Source: Negativicutes bacterium
GTDB lineage: Bacteria; Bacillota_C; Negativicutes; Sporomusales_B; JARLHX01
Length of the DNA stretch: 64,000 nt
Assembly: GCA_031292035.1 (NCBI GenBank)
Contig: JARLHX010000375.1
Location: 62,001-126,000, forward strand
Direction of reading: 5' to 3'
The position numbers and the translations under genes are program-made. The notes beneath the pieces are model-generated. The model saw only the letters and a list, made by a program, of their open reading frames with translations. It had not been told where the DNA came from and made no database searches. Shown piece after piece: positions 1-7,943 of this stretch. The first letter of the stretch is position 1; each line of letters opens with the position of its first letter.

Positions 1-378
1 ACCCTGCACTACGTTTTTATGCAATGAAGTTCCATTACCACTTCCGCTGGTTGTAGAATAGCCGCCATAAATCTGCCAGTTGTCGTCAATCTTGCGAAAA
101 GCGTTCATTTCCCTATTAATGGCTTTATAATTATATAAATTGTGGTGGGGATCATAACCTGCCTGCCGGAAATTCAAGGCCCAGTCATTTCCCAGGCCAG
201 TTGTTACGCCATAGCTATAACTATTATTTAAGCCCTCAAAGGTATGAATATTGTAGGAGACATCCACCGCAGTCGAACCCTTGGAGAAATCGGTCAAAGG
301 ACTCGCCGCGCACAGATAGGGAAACGTCAAAATTATAATTGCCATGATTCCAATGCTAGTCGCCATTTTTTTCAACAT
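1..378 (-). CDS. Putative outer-membrane beta-barrel protein (3' end off the window)
   Basis: The reading frame runs leftward from ATG at 378 to the window edge without a stop, giving 126 codons. An AAAGGTGAG ribosome site lies just upstream. The product opens with two lysines and a hydrophobic signal peptide ending near Cys-Ala-Ala-Ser, followed by SPLTDFSKG and then alternating polar/hydrophobic stretches rich in Tyr, Asn, Gly and aromatic residues (GVTTGLGNDWALNFRQ, WQIYGGYST). This resembles, from memory, the roughly 200-residue exported barrel proteins common in Negativicutes, which have an outer membrane. Barrel topology is inferred; no transport substrate can be named. The C-terminal strand is not visible. 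Confidence 0.6.
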   Translation of the reverse strand, partial: MLKKMATSIGIMAIIILTFPYLCAASPLTDFSKGSTAVDVSYNIHTFEGLNNSYSYGVTTGLGNDWALNFRQAGYDPHHNLYNYKAINREMNAFRKIDDNWQIYGGYSTTSGSGNGTSLHKNVVQG

Positions 379-539
379 CCATCTCACCTTTGCTGTCATC
401 TTCTTTTCCACCAGCTTGCCCCCAGAATGCCACGTCATGCAAGCACCGCCTACTATTTCTTTGCTACTATTCTTGATTCGGCAATGTTTTCCTGCGTCAC
501 TTTGCCAATTTGCAATAACGCAGCCTCTACCCGCACAGC

Positions 540-1673
540 TTACAGTACTTTCGAAATAGCTTCGATATGTTTTTGTCGCAGCCACAGGCTGATATCTTTT
601 CCTTTCAATTCCTTCGGAACGACTGCATCTGACAAGGAAGTCATCACGGTTTTGAGCGGGCAAAGTGCCGGCAGATTCAATCCCACAGCCTCAGCAATAA
701 CATCAAATTCCTCGATGCTCAGTGAACCACGCCGTAAATTATCAACTGCAGCAACCACCGTCGCAGGACTGACGAGCGCCAACAATGCCGCCGTTTTACC
801 GACAGCTATTGCAGCATCAAGCCAGTCACCAGGCAAAGTCATCCGGTCATTCCATTGAGCCAATTCCTTGCTCTCCAGTACTAAGCCCAAAGCGGCAAAC
901 CTAACCTTAGGCTTTGAAGTAACTTTTGCAACTGCATCAAGGATGACCATGGTCTTTTCAAAGTCTTCTGCCGACAAGTTCGCTATTTCAGCAAAGGTGG
1001 TCTGCAACAAATGGGCATCTGCCAAAACCCTAAAAAACTTCGCCGGCGCCGGGGACTCCACCAAAACCTTTGCCATCTCGGCTAACATCCGCTCCGCCGG
1101 CTCATTGGCAAGCTCATCGACAACCGTAGCTGCCAGGACTAAGGTGTCGTTTTCTATCGCAAAACCCATTCGGGCGGCCTGACCGGCAAGTCTCAAGGCT
1201 CGCATCGGGTCCTCCGAAAAATGCTGACTGGTGGCTCTAAGGATGGCGTCTTTGATATCCCGGATCCCGTTGAAAGGGTCGATAATTTCTCCTGTCAAAC
1301 TATCTATCGCAATAGAATTTATCGTTGTGTCACGCCGCAGAAGATCTTCCTCTATCGTTACCTTCGGCTTGGAGGATACTTTGAACCCTTTATGACCGCT
1401 GCCGACTTTTCGCTCTGTCCTCGCAAAAGCAACTTCGCACTTTACGCCATCGATCAACAGGCGAAAAACCGGAAACGATTTACCATACTCCTCCACATCA
1501 GGGAAGAGTGTTTTAAAATTTTTCTTAACCATACCGACAACACAAAAATCAATGTCTTTTGGCGTCACTCCCATAAAGCTGTCACGAACACATCCACCCA
1601 CTCTATAAACGCGGCCGCCATTCGCTGCGATGGTCTCGGCAAAAACCCGCTCAGTTAGCACGCTATCATTCAT
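540..1673 (-). CDS. cca: CCA tRNA nucleotidyltransferase / poly(A) polymerase family protein
   Basis: A 377-residue nucleotidyltransferase of the tRNA-CCA-adding/poly(A) polymerase family, which adds or repairs the 3' CCA end of tRNAs in the cytoplasm. The head domain shows the GGCVRD loop (about residues 26-31), the metal-binding DID motif in KDIDFCVVG (about 40) and the conserved RRDTTINSIAID block (about 113), followed by the flexible-loop/neck segment EDPMRALR. No HD phosphohydrolase motif is evident in the C-terminal part. An AAGGAG sequence lies at 1687-1692, a little far from the ATG. It stands alone; the next leftward gene starts 160 bases downstream. Whether it makes full CCA or only part of it cannot be told from sequence. 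Confidence 0.9.
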   Translation of the reverse strand: MNDSVLTERVFAETIAANGGRVYRVGGCVRDSFMGVTPKDIDFCVVGMVKKNFKTLFPDVEEYGKSFPVFRLLIDGVKCEVAFARTERKVGSGHKGFKVSSKPKVTIEEDLLRRDTTINSIAIDSLTGEIIDPFNGIRDIKDAILRATSQHFSEDPMRALRLAGQAARMGFAIENDTLVLAATVVDELANEPAERMLAEMAKVLVESPAPAKFFRVLADAHLLQTTFAEIANLSAEDFEKTMVILDAVAKVTSKPKVRFAALGLVLESKELAQWNDRMTLPGDWLDAAIAVGKTAALLALVSPATVVAAVDNLRRGSLSIEEFDVIAEAVGLNLPALCPLKTVMTSLSDAVVPKELKGKDISLWLRQKHIEAISKVL

Positions 1674-1973
1674 GATACATCACCCGCTCCTTGCCTGGCA
1701 GAATATCTCCTATTTAAAACTCCCTCTATTCATCTTAACCGGAAAACGGCAAAAATGCATCTTTTTGTCTTTTTCAGGCCTAAAGACCCTCCCGCTTCCG
1801 TCGTACAAAACGCAGAAGGCCCTTTGGGGCTTCTGCAAAAATGGTGTCCGTACTCTATTCTGCGAGTCTGGCTGAATAAGGTTGCATTAAAATTTAAAAC
1901 ACCGTTGTTTGTGATATACTTGATGTACACGATAAGCGATTTATCGAACCATGGAGAAAAGGAGGCATTTCAC

Positions 1974-2078
1974 ATGGGAGATAAAAGCCCTAAGAATAAA
2001 GAAAAGAAAAAGAAGAAAGCCGACAAGAAAGCGACCTCATCAAGTTCTATCTCGCAACTCGTAACCCCCTCTAAATAA
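1974..2078 (+). CDS. Small lysine-rich MGDKSPK-type protein
   Basis: A 34-residue protein starting at ATG 1974 with an excellent AAAGGAGG site eight bases upstream. The N-terminus MGDKSPKNKEK is followed by a lysine run and a Ser-rich tail ending LVTPSK. Short proteins beginning MGDKSPKxK occur widely in bacteria and are annotated only as hypothetical; no function is known to me. The strong charge suggests binding to nucleic acid or other polyanions, but that is a guess. A perfect hairpin follows at 2164. A longer in-frame extension to 1755 exists but has no ribosome site and is not preferred. Confidence 0.65.
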   Translation: MGDKSPKNKEKKKKKADKKATSSSSISQLVTPSK

Positions 2079-2163
2079 TTGCTCAGACAGAAAGATTTTA
2101 TTGCCAGCAATAAGTGCCGCACTCAAGATTCTTTTGAATATTCTATAGCAAACGCCGTATTAA

Positions 2164-2208
2164 AAGACGAAACTTTCTTTGCTGGTAAAGCAAAGAAAGT
2201 TTCGTCTT
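2164..2208. terminator. Perfect 20-bp hairpin, likely bidirectional terminator
   Basis: Arms 2164-2183 and 2189-2208 are perfectly complementary with a five-base loop. It sits between the convergent small lysine-rich gene and the HD-GYP-like gene. T-rich sequence follows on the minus strand (CTTTTAAT) and more loosely on the plus strand. Confidence 0.75.
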
Positions 2209-2280
2209 GCTTATTTCTTCGGCTACTTAAAATTAAGCGGCAAACGGTGCCCGAACGGCAGTTTCGTTAGCATTGCAGGT

Positions 2281-3345
2281 TTAGTCAGGCGTAACAAGTC
2301 TGCTTACAGTTAGTTCACCGGGTTGCGATAAATCGGCAATCTGGCCGTCTTCCATTCTGACAACAGGAAAACAGGAACCATTCGGATGAAAAAAAATAAC
2401 CTCTGCCTGGCGTCCATCAGATAGAACAATTTTATTATTTAACATACTGTCGCGAACCTGGCTAATGAAAGTGTGACACACCGCTGTATCCAGTTTACCG
2501 AACATTTCATGCGAAAGCGTATCAAGCACAGCAAACGGATTAGCGTATTCATTCGTATAGGCCTGAGCATGGAAAGTATCGGCAACAGCGATAATCTTTG
2601 CATATGGATGCACTTTGCTACCGTTCACTCCTGTAGGGAATCCGCTGCCGTCGATACACTCGCGATGTTGCAAAATACCTAAGATTACTTCATTCGGAAT
2701 TCCTTTTATCTCCTTAAGCAACGCTGCCGATTCGGCGATATAAGCCCGAACCTCAAGACCGTCGCGTTTACCGGCAGTCAGATTCCCCAAGTCATGCAAG
2801 AGGCCGGCCATCGCCACTCCTCTTATGTCGTCTTCACTCCATTTCATTTGCCGAGCTATAATTCCGGAGAAAAAAGCTACCATTACCGAGTGCCGGGAAA
2901 CAAAATCGGCTAACTTGTAATCACTGATCAATAAATAGTTTAATGCTGCCAACCCATTGCTAGCAATAGAGGAATGAATGGTACCGGCGGTCTCTTTAAA
3001 ATGCGCGATCGAAACGATGTTCCTCTTCTGAATAAAATCAAAAGTTTGGGCGATGGTCGTGACTATTGAATCATATTCTTGAACAAACCGCATATAAGCT
3101 TCTGAATTCGCTTTCCGATTTGTTTCGGACACAGGATCACCCACCGGCTCATCCGGAGGCTGCTCTTCCTCTTCTTGTGCCTGGATGAATACATTTTGAA
3201 TATCCCAAGTCATGAGTAAAGAAATTTGGCGTGGTGTTAATTCTAAACCTTCGCCAAGCAGTGTTTTGCCAGCAAGAGAAAGTACCGTATCCGCCAGAAT
3301 ACAACCTGGCGTTAGACTTTTTACTGCTACCATTTTTGCTGCCAT
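2281..3345 (-). CDS. HD-GYP-like domain protein (degenerate signalling phosphodiesterase)
   Basis: A 354-residue cytoplasmic protein. The first 70 residues resemble the N-terminal module found before HD-GYP domains. The HD-GYP-like domain follows with HDLGN (about 190) in place of HDIGK and HRECIDGSGFPTG in place of HHExxDGxGYP, then AKIIAVADTFHA, but the usual DAMTxxRPYR block is not conserved. HD-GYP enzymes hydrolyse cyclic di-GMP; here several signature positions differ, so activity or substrate is uncertain. Two start codons are possible; ATG 3345 is chosen because GGGAGG lies nine bases upstream, whereas it touches the ATG at 3354. It is transcribed alone and convergent with the small lysine-rich gene. 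Confidence 0.75.
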   Translation of the reverse strand: MAAKMVAVKSLTPGCILADTVLSLAGKTLLGEGLELTPRQISLLMTWDIQNVFIQAQEEEEQPPDEPVGDPVSETNRKANSEAYMRFVQEYDSIVTTIAQTFDFIQKRNIVSIAHFKETAGTIHSSIASNGLAALNYLLISDYKLADFVSRHSVMVAFFSGIIARQMKWSEDDIRGVAMAGLLHDLGNLTAGKRDGLEVRAYIAESAALLKEIKGIPNEVILGILQHRECIDGSGFPTGVNGSKVHPYAKIIAVADTFHAQAYTNEYANPFAVLDTLSHEMFGKLDTAVCHTFISQVRDSMLNNKIVLSDGRQAEVIFFHPNGSCFPVVRMEDGQIADLSQPGELTVSRLVTPD

Positions 3346-3510
3346 ACTAATCATCCTCCCATCTCGGTCCCCAACCAGGATGCCTTACCGCAAACAGGCG
3401 GGTGATAAACTCCAAGCTTTTCCTATTTATTATACCGGTTAACAAATAGCTTATTAATCCGTCAAAAGTCCCATAAAAACTCCGCCATAAGTCCTAGATG
3501 ACCACAGGCA

Positions 3511-3545
3511 GAAAAAAGAGCCTCTCCTGCCTTTAGCCAAGAGGC
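3511..3545 (-). terminator. Rho-independent terminator after speD
   Basis: Read leftward, GCCTCT and AGAGGC (3540-3545 with 3520-3525) form a stem followed by TCTTTTTT. It lies just past the speD stop codon. Confidence 0.8.
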
Positions 3546-3549
3546 ATAA

Positions 3550-4359
3550 TTACACGTTGGGGATATTCTTCCCGTAAAAAATTTCAGCCATCTCCTTCTT
3601 CAAGCGTTGCTTGATCTTTTTTTTGTCGCCAGGCAACAGCTCCTTTTGCGCGGTGCCAAACAGATAATTATCAAGATCAAATTCCTTTAACAGCATCTTG
3701 GTATGAAAAATATTCTCTTGATACACGTTTACGTCAATTGTTTGATATCGCTCCCGGGTTTCTTTAGCGATATAATTCTGAATCGAATTAATCTTATGAT
3801 CCATAAAAAATTTTTTTCCGTTAATGTCTCTGGTAAATCCCCGTACCCGGTAATCAAGAACGATAATGTCGGAACTAAAACTGTCAATGAGCAAATCCAG
3901 CGCCTTCAGCGGCGATATCTTACCACAGGTGGCGACATCGATATCAGCCCGGAAAGTACTTATGCCTTTGTCTGGATGGCTTTCAGGATAGGTATGGACA
4001 GAGATATGACTTTTGTCGAGATGCGCGACCACCGCGTCCGGTTCGATCAAATCGACCGGCAGTTCACCCCCGGTGTGGTGGTTGAACTTGCCCTCGGAAA
4101 TCAACATGGTGACACTGGCTCCTTGGGGATCGTAGTCTTGCCTGGAGATGGCGAGAATATTTGCTCCGATTATATCGGTAACCCCTGATAAAATATCGGT
4201 GAGCCTTTCGGCGTTATATTCCTCATCAATATAGGCGATGTACTCGTCACGATGCTGCGCGGTTGTTGCATAACAAATATCATACATATTAAAGCTGAGC
4301 GTCTTCGTCAAGTTATTGAACCCGTAAAGTTTAAGTTTCTTGATGGTTTTTACTTCCAT
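3550..4359 (-). CDS. speD: S-adenosylmethionine decarboxylase proenzyme, class 1A
   Basis: A 269-residue AdoMet decarboxylase of the Escherichia coli SpeD type. It makes decarboxylated AdoMet, the aminopropyl donor for spermidine. The self-cleavage site that yields the pyruvoyl cofactor is [17 protein letters not shown], with Lys116-Ser117 as the expected cleavage pair. Other family blocks are present: [22 protein letters not shown] and [17 protein letters not shown]. Length matches the family. GGAGGAGG precedes the ATG. No spermidine synthase gene adjoins it, so its partner must be encoded elsewhere. It is monocistronic, with its own terminator. Confidence 0.96.
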   Translation of the reverse strand: MEVKTIKKLKLYGFNNLTKTLSFNMYDICYATTAQHRDEYIAYIDEEYNAERLTDILSGVTDIIGANILAISRQDYDPQGASVTMLISEGKFNHHTGGELPVDLIEPDAVVAHLDKSHISVHTYPESHPDKGISTFRADIDVATCGKISPLKALDLLIDSFSSDIIVLDYRVRGFTRDINGKKFFMDHKINSIQNYIAKETRERYQTIDVNVYQENIFHTKMLLKEFDLDNYLFGTAQKELLPGDKKKIKQRLKKEMAEIFYGKNIPNV

Positions 4360-4475
4360 CCCAATTCCTCCTCCGGGTTGAAGCTTTCCTATGTATCATA
4401 TTCATCTCAAAAAAAATAATGGTATATTCGCCCCCACCCAGGTTTATAAGTATCTAATCTTACCGGCAAAATGGA

Positions 4476-4530
4476 AAAAGCCAATACAAAAGCGAGCACG
4501 AAAGACATGCCCGCTTTTGTATTGGCTTTT
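4476..4530 (-). terminator. 19-bp hairpin terminator after the FlxA-like gene
   Basis: Arms 4476-4494 and 4512-4530 are perfectly complementary and bounded by AAAA/TTTT tracts, so it can act in both directions. It lies 20 bases past the stop of the FlxA-like gene. Confidence 0.8.
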
Positions 4531-4549
4531 CTGAAACGTCACCGCGACT

Positions 4550-4897
4550 TTACGCTTCAACATCGACAGCCTTGCGTACAAGCTGACTGGCTGTAGCACT
4601 TTGACTTTGACTGCTTTGGACGGCGGCAACGGTGGCCTGCTGACTTCCGCTGGTGCTTGCGTCAGTCTGTTTTTGCTGCAGCTGCTGAATTTGGGCATCT
4701 ATCGTCTGTAGTTGCGATTCATACATCTGCAGTTGCTGTTGCGTCTGGGTTGCATTTCCGCCTTTTTGCTGGTTTAGCTTGTTGATATTGTCCTGGATCT
4801 GCTGTTGTTGTTTCTGAAGAGCTTTAATCTGACTCTGAATGCTCTGGCTCGACTGCGCCCCTGTGCTGGCGGTTTGCTTGACAGCTGATACCTCCAT
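4550..4897 (-). CDS. FlxA-like Gln-rich coiled-coil protein
   Basis: A 115-residue protein beginning MEVSAVKQTAS with an AAGGAGGGGGG site upstream. Residues 20-80 form a Gln-rich heptad pattern (IKALQKQQQQIQDNINKLNQQ... LQTIDAQIQQLQQ), typical of a coiled coil. The rest is Ser/Thr/Gln-rich. It resembles the FlxA-like family, whose role is unknown; FlxA itself belongs to the flagellar regulon of E. coli. No signal peptide is seen. It lies 70 bases downstream of the repeat protein on the same strand and may be co-transcribed with it. Confidence 0.6.
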   Translation of the reverse strand: MEVSAVKQTASTGAQSSQSIQSQIKALQKQQQQIQDNINKLNQQKGGNATQTQQQLQMYESQLQTIDAQIQQLQQKQTDASTSGSQQATVAAVQSSQSQSATASQLVRKAVDVEA

Positions 4898-4967
4898 GTT
4901 CCCCCCTCCTTCCGTATAAACTTCATGTATTTATTACAACGCCTCGTTTTAGGTAAAACTAGTCGCT

Positions 4968-5756
4968 TTAGGCTGAGGCGGTGGTGGTTCCGGTAGATGA
5001 GGCGGACTGACCTTGCCACTGCTGGAGTTCACTTTGCATATTCTGAAGGTCAGTTTCGCTGACTGAGCCATTGGCCACTTTGTCCAAAAAGCTGGTCAAA
5101 TCGGCTACATTGCTGCTACTGGACGAAGTGCTGCTATTCCCGGCACCCCCGTGATGGTGATGATGCTTGTGCGCACCGCCAGACTGCGACACCTGCTGCA
5201 GTTCCTGCTGCATGGCCGTCAGATCGGAGGATGAAACGGTGCCGCTGGCAACCTTATTCAGGAAGGTTTTCAGATCAGCGACGGTACTCGAATTTTGTGT
5301 GCTTCCAGACTGACTTGCCTGTTGCAGTTCTTGCTGCATGGTTGTCAGATCGGTAGAAGTGACAGTGCCGCTTGCCACCTTGTCCAGAAATACTTTCATA
5401 TCGGAGTCAGAGCTATTGCCGCTGTTGCTGGTGTAACCACTGTTTTGCACAGACGATTGCTGCATATATTGCTGCAGTTGAGCCTGCATATTCTGAAGAT
5501 CGGTGTCGGTAACAGTACCGTCTTTCACCTTATCCAGAAAACTCGTTAGATCAGAACTGCCACTGTCACTAGTCGATGTCATTTGCGAGAAGCTCGATTG
5601 AAAGGAATCCCCGTCGGAATTGGCGAATATTCCTGTCACAGTTCCCACATTCGTTGTGGCTTGCGTGGCTTGACTGCTACTGGTGCTGGTCACGTTGGAA
5701 GAGTACAATTGGCTCATAATCTGGCTAGCATAGCGATTTAAAGAATTGATATTCAA
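4968..5756 (-). CDS. Tandem-repeat protein with four FLDKV-type repeats and a His cluster
   Basis: A 262-residue protein I do not recognise. It starts at TTG 5756, supported by GGGGAGG seven to eight bases upstream. After a Ser/Thr-rich N-terminus it carries four copies of a roughly 27-residue unit with pattern FLxKVxxGTVxxxDLxxMQxELQ, at about residues 69-96, 119-146, 161-188 and 219-246. The linkers are Ser/Gly/Asn-rich. A His-rich cluster (HKHHHHHGG, about 196-204) lies between the third and fourth units and could bind metal. There is no cysteine and no signal peptide. A divergent two-component system adjoins it, with a dyad in the shared 180-bp gap. Confidence 0.6.
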   Translation of the reverse strand: MNINSLNRYASQIMSQLYSSNVTSTSSSQATQATTNVGTVTGIFANSDGDSFQSSFSQMTSTSDSGSSDLTSFLDKVKDGTVTDTDLQNMQAQLQQYMQQSSVQNSGYTSNSGNSSDSDMKVFLDKVASGTVTSTDLTTMQQELQQASQSGSTQNSSTVADLKTFLNKVASGTVSSSDLTAMQQELQQVSQSGGAHKHHHHHGGAGNSSTSSSSSNVADLTSFLDKVANGSVSETDLQNMQSELQQWQGQSASSTGTTTASA

Positions 5757-5823
5757 GTTTTTTCCTCCCCGTCTTTTGTTAGAGGTATAATTAAACCTCC
5801 GCTTATTTACTGTATCGAAAATT

Positions 5824-5866
5824 ATTCTTTGAATTCTCTTTGAATATTAAATGAAATTCAAAGAAT
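5824..5866. repeat. Dyad with 11-bp direct repeats in a divergent promoter region
   Basis: A perfect 12-bp inverted repeat (5824-5835 and 5855-5866) encloses 19 bases. Within it CTTTGAAT is repeated directly at 5827-5834 and 5838-5845, a period of 11, with the inverse copy at 5856-5863. Spacing of one helical turn is typical of OmpR-family binding sites, so this may be the operator of the response regulator encoded at 5937. Confidence 0.5.
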
Positions 5867-5936
5867 CCTCGATTAAAATTAAAATAGGCTAATTATTTCA
5901 ACATAAGCCAGGGAGAACGACAAGTAAGGGGTTATT

Positions 5937-6611
5937 ATGAAACTACTTTTGGTGGAAGACGAAAAGAGATTGGTCGAAGCACTTTCGCATTTATTGAAAA
6001 AAGGCGGTTATGCCGTCGATACCGCTTTGGACGGGGAAACCGGCCTTGAAATGGCGATTACCGGTTTTTACGACATTATTATTCTCGATCGTATGCTCCC
6101 CGTCCAAGACGGCATCAGCTTGTTAAAAATTTTTCGGGAGAATGGCTTTGAAACACCGGTTTTATTGTTGACCGCAAAAGATTCTCAGCAGGACAAAGTG
6201 GAAGGGTTGGACGCGGGTGCGGATGATTATTTGATTAAACCGTTCGATCCTGATGAACTGCTCGCGAGACTCCGCGCCCTTGGTCGCAGGCAGAACAAAA
6301 GTCTGGTAGAAACCACCGTTTCAGCGGCGGGATTTACACTTGATCCCCTTCGCGGTGCCGTAATCAAGAATCAACAAGTTGTCTCTCTCAGTGTCAAAGA
6401 GTCTTTATTGCTTGAACTTCTCATGCGCAATGCGGGGCAAATTCTAACAAAGGAACGTATTTTGGAAAAAGTGTGGGGATATTACTCTGATATTGAAATG
6501 GCCAATGTCGATCTATATATTCATTATCTGCGTAAAAAATTGAACACGAGCTGTATAAGAACAGTTCGCGGCGTAGGTTATTGCTTCCAGGAGGACAACC
6601 ATGTTTCGTAA
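5937..6611 (+). CDS. OmpR/PhoB-family response regulator
   Basis: A 224-residue two-domain regulator. The receiver domain (1-120) has the acidic pocket (EDE, residues 7-9), the phosphoacceptor Asp in IIILDRML (about 51) and the conserved Lys in YLIKPFDP (about 101). The C-terminal winged helix (about 128-222) ends in VWGYYSDIEMANVDLYIHYLRKK-type recognition sequence and TVRGVGYCF. It would be phosphorylated by the kinase encoded directly downstream, whose start overlaps its 3' end by 11 bases. AAGGGG lies six bases before the ATG. Target genes are unknown; the divergent repeat-protein gene is a candidate. Confidence 0.93.
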   Translation: MKLLLVEDEKRLVEALSHLLKKGGYAVDTALDGETGLEMAITGFYDIIILDRMLPVQDGISLLKIFRENGFETPVLLLTAKDSQQDKVEGLDAGADDYLIKPFDPDELLARLRALGRRQNKSLVETTVSAAGFTLDPLRGAVIKNQQVVSLSVKESLLLELLMRNAGQILTKERILEKVWGYYSDIEMANVDLYIHYLRKKLNTSCIRTVRGVGYCFQEDNHVS

Positions 6612-7899
6612 ACTTCGGTTTCAGCTTACCATGATCAATTTAGTCATCATCACTGTTCTTTTTCTGCTTTTAACGACAGGGAGCTACTTTTTTGCCGAAA
6701 GAGACCTTGTCGGGCGTTCGGAACAGATGATTCAACGAGTTGCAGCAGATATTAATTCCGGTAATTTCCGGGAGCCTCCACTTCGCAGCGGCCCGGAGCC
6801 TCCCGGTTCATCCAACTTTCCTGGACCGCCTCCGGGCGGACCGCTCGAATCCCCCGGCCATTTTCCCCCACACCTGTTCTTTGTCAAAACAACAGGTGCT
6901 GGAGTCGTCAACTTTCAATCCGCCTCCCAACCCCTTGCTGCCAATCAATTGTCCTTGTTGGTCGAGCAAACCCTGGACAAGAAGAGCAATTTAGGTACGA
7001 TCGTCTTTGACCAAAACAAATATCTCTATTATAAAACGCCGCTACAGGATCAGGCAGGAACGCTACTTGTCTTCGAGGATTTGGAGTCCAGAGAAAATAT
7101 GCTGCGGATTTTGGTGATTGCCCTGGCTGTGACCGGCCTGGTCTGTTTGCTGCTCTCTTTGCTGGGAAGTCTGTTCCTCGCCAGCAGAGCCTTGGTGCCA
7201 ATCCAAAAGGCCTGGCAGCAGCAAAAAGATTTTATCGCAGATGCTTCTCACGAACTGCGTACCCCCCTGACAGTCATCAGAACCAACCTTGAAATTGTCT
7301 TGCAAAATCAGGATGAACCTGTTGCCAACCAGAATAAATGGCTAAACAATATAAAAGAAGAGTCTGAGCATATGGCAGAGCTGTTAAACTCCCTGCTGTT
7401 TCTGGCCCGGGCTGATTCCCAGCAGCAGTTCATGGACAAGGACCCTTTCGCGCTGGATCAAATGGCTTCTCAGGCAGCTGAAGCCTTCAAGCTTATCGCC
7501 GAAGCCAAACAAGTCAGCTTCAACGTGGTGCTGAACGACAGAATTACGGTAGTTGGCGACGAGGCCAGGATCAAACAGGTCCTCGGCCTGCTAGTCGACA
7601 ACGCCCTCCGGCACACCTCGTCCGGGGGAACAGTCTCCCTGGAAATCCTTCAGACCGCCAAAACCGCCACCATCATTGTCGCCGACAACGGTGAAGGGAT
7701 AGCTCCCGAACATCTCGACAAGATTTTTGACCGCTTCTACCAGGTGGATCAGTCGCGATTCAAAGGTGGTGCCGGTCTTGGTCTGGCTATCGCCAAGTGG
7801 ATCGTTGAAAGCCACGGCGGCCGCATTCAGGTTGCCAGCGTGCCTGGCGCAGGAACCAAGTTCACCATCGAACTTCCGCTGCCGCAAATTAAAGACTAA
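6601..7899 (+). CDS. Sensor histidine kinase, partner of the upstream regulator
   Basis: A 432-residue membrane kinase. Residues 8-30 and about 165-193 are transmembrane segments bounding an extracytoplasmic sensor region. The first part of this sensor (about 55-95) is unusually rich in Pro and Gly (for example PGPPPGGP). The dimerisation/phosphoacceptor segment is FIADASHELRTPLTVI (His about 217) and the ATP-binding domain has NALRHTSSGG, DNGEGI, FDRFYQ and GGAGLGLAIAKW. No canonical HAMP domain is clear between the second membrane segment and the H-box. It is translationally coupled to the response regulator. The signal is unknown. Confidence 0.92.
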   Translation: MFRKLRFQLTMINLVIITVLFLLLTTGSYFFAERDLVGRSEQMIQRVAADINSGNFREPPLRSGPEPPGSSNFPGPPPGGPLESPGHFPPHLFFVKTTGAGVVNFQSASQPLAANQLSLLVEQTLDKKSNLGTIVFDQNKYLYYKTPLQDQAGTLLVFEDLESRENMLRILVIALAVTGLVCLLLSLLGSLFLASRALVPIQKAWQQQKDFIADASHELRTPLTVIRTNLEIVLQNQDEPVANQNKWLNNIKEESEHMAELLNSLLFLARADSQQQFMDKDPFALDQMASQAAEAFKLIAEAKQVSFNVVLNDRITVVGDEARIKQVLGLLVDNALRHTSSGGTVSLEILQTAKTATIIVADNGEGIAPEHLDKIFDRFYQVDQSRFKGGAGLGLAIAKWIVESHGGRIQVASVPGAGTKFTIELPLPQIKD

Positions 7900-7901
7900 T
7901 A

Positions 7902-7936
7902 AAAACGACCACAAAGCTAAGCTTTGTGGTCGTTTT
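7902..7936. terminator. Bidirectional terminator between the kinase and ileS
   Basis: Arms 7902-7917 and 7921-7936 pair perfectly (AAAACGACCACAAAGC) with a three-base loop and T runs on either side. It serves the convergent kinase and ileS genes. Confidence 0.9.
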
Positions 7937-7943
7937 TTTAGAA

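Noticed and set aside
453..536. GTG-started 27-residue frame just after the cca stop on the minus strand
   Set aside because: Sequence looks protein-like and begins a few bases after the cca stop, but there is no clear ribosome site or recognisable similarity; could be a gene remnant.
1882..1920. TTGCAT ... TATACT as promoter of the lysine-rich gene
   Set aside because: Spacer is 27 bases, too long for sigma-A; no better -35 found.
2079..2270. Plus-strand frame across the hairpin after the lysine-rich gene
   Set aside because: Begins at a non-standard codon, has no ribosome site and covers a perfect terminator hairpin.
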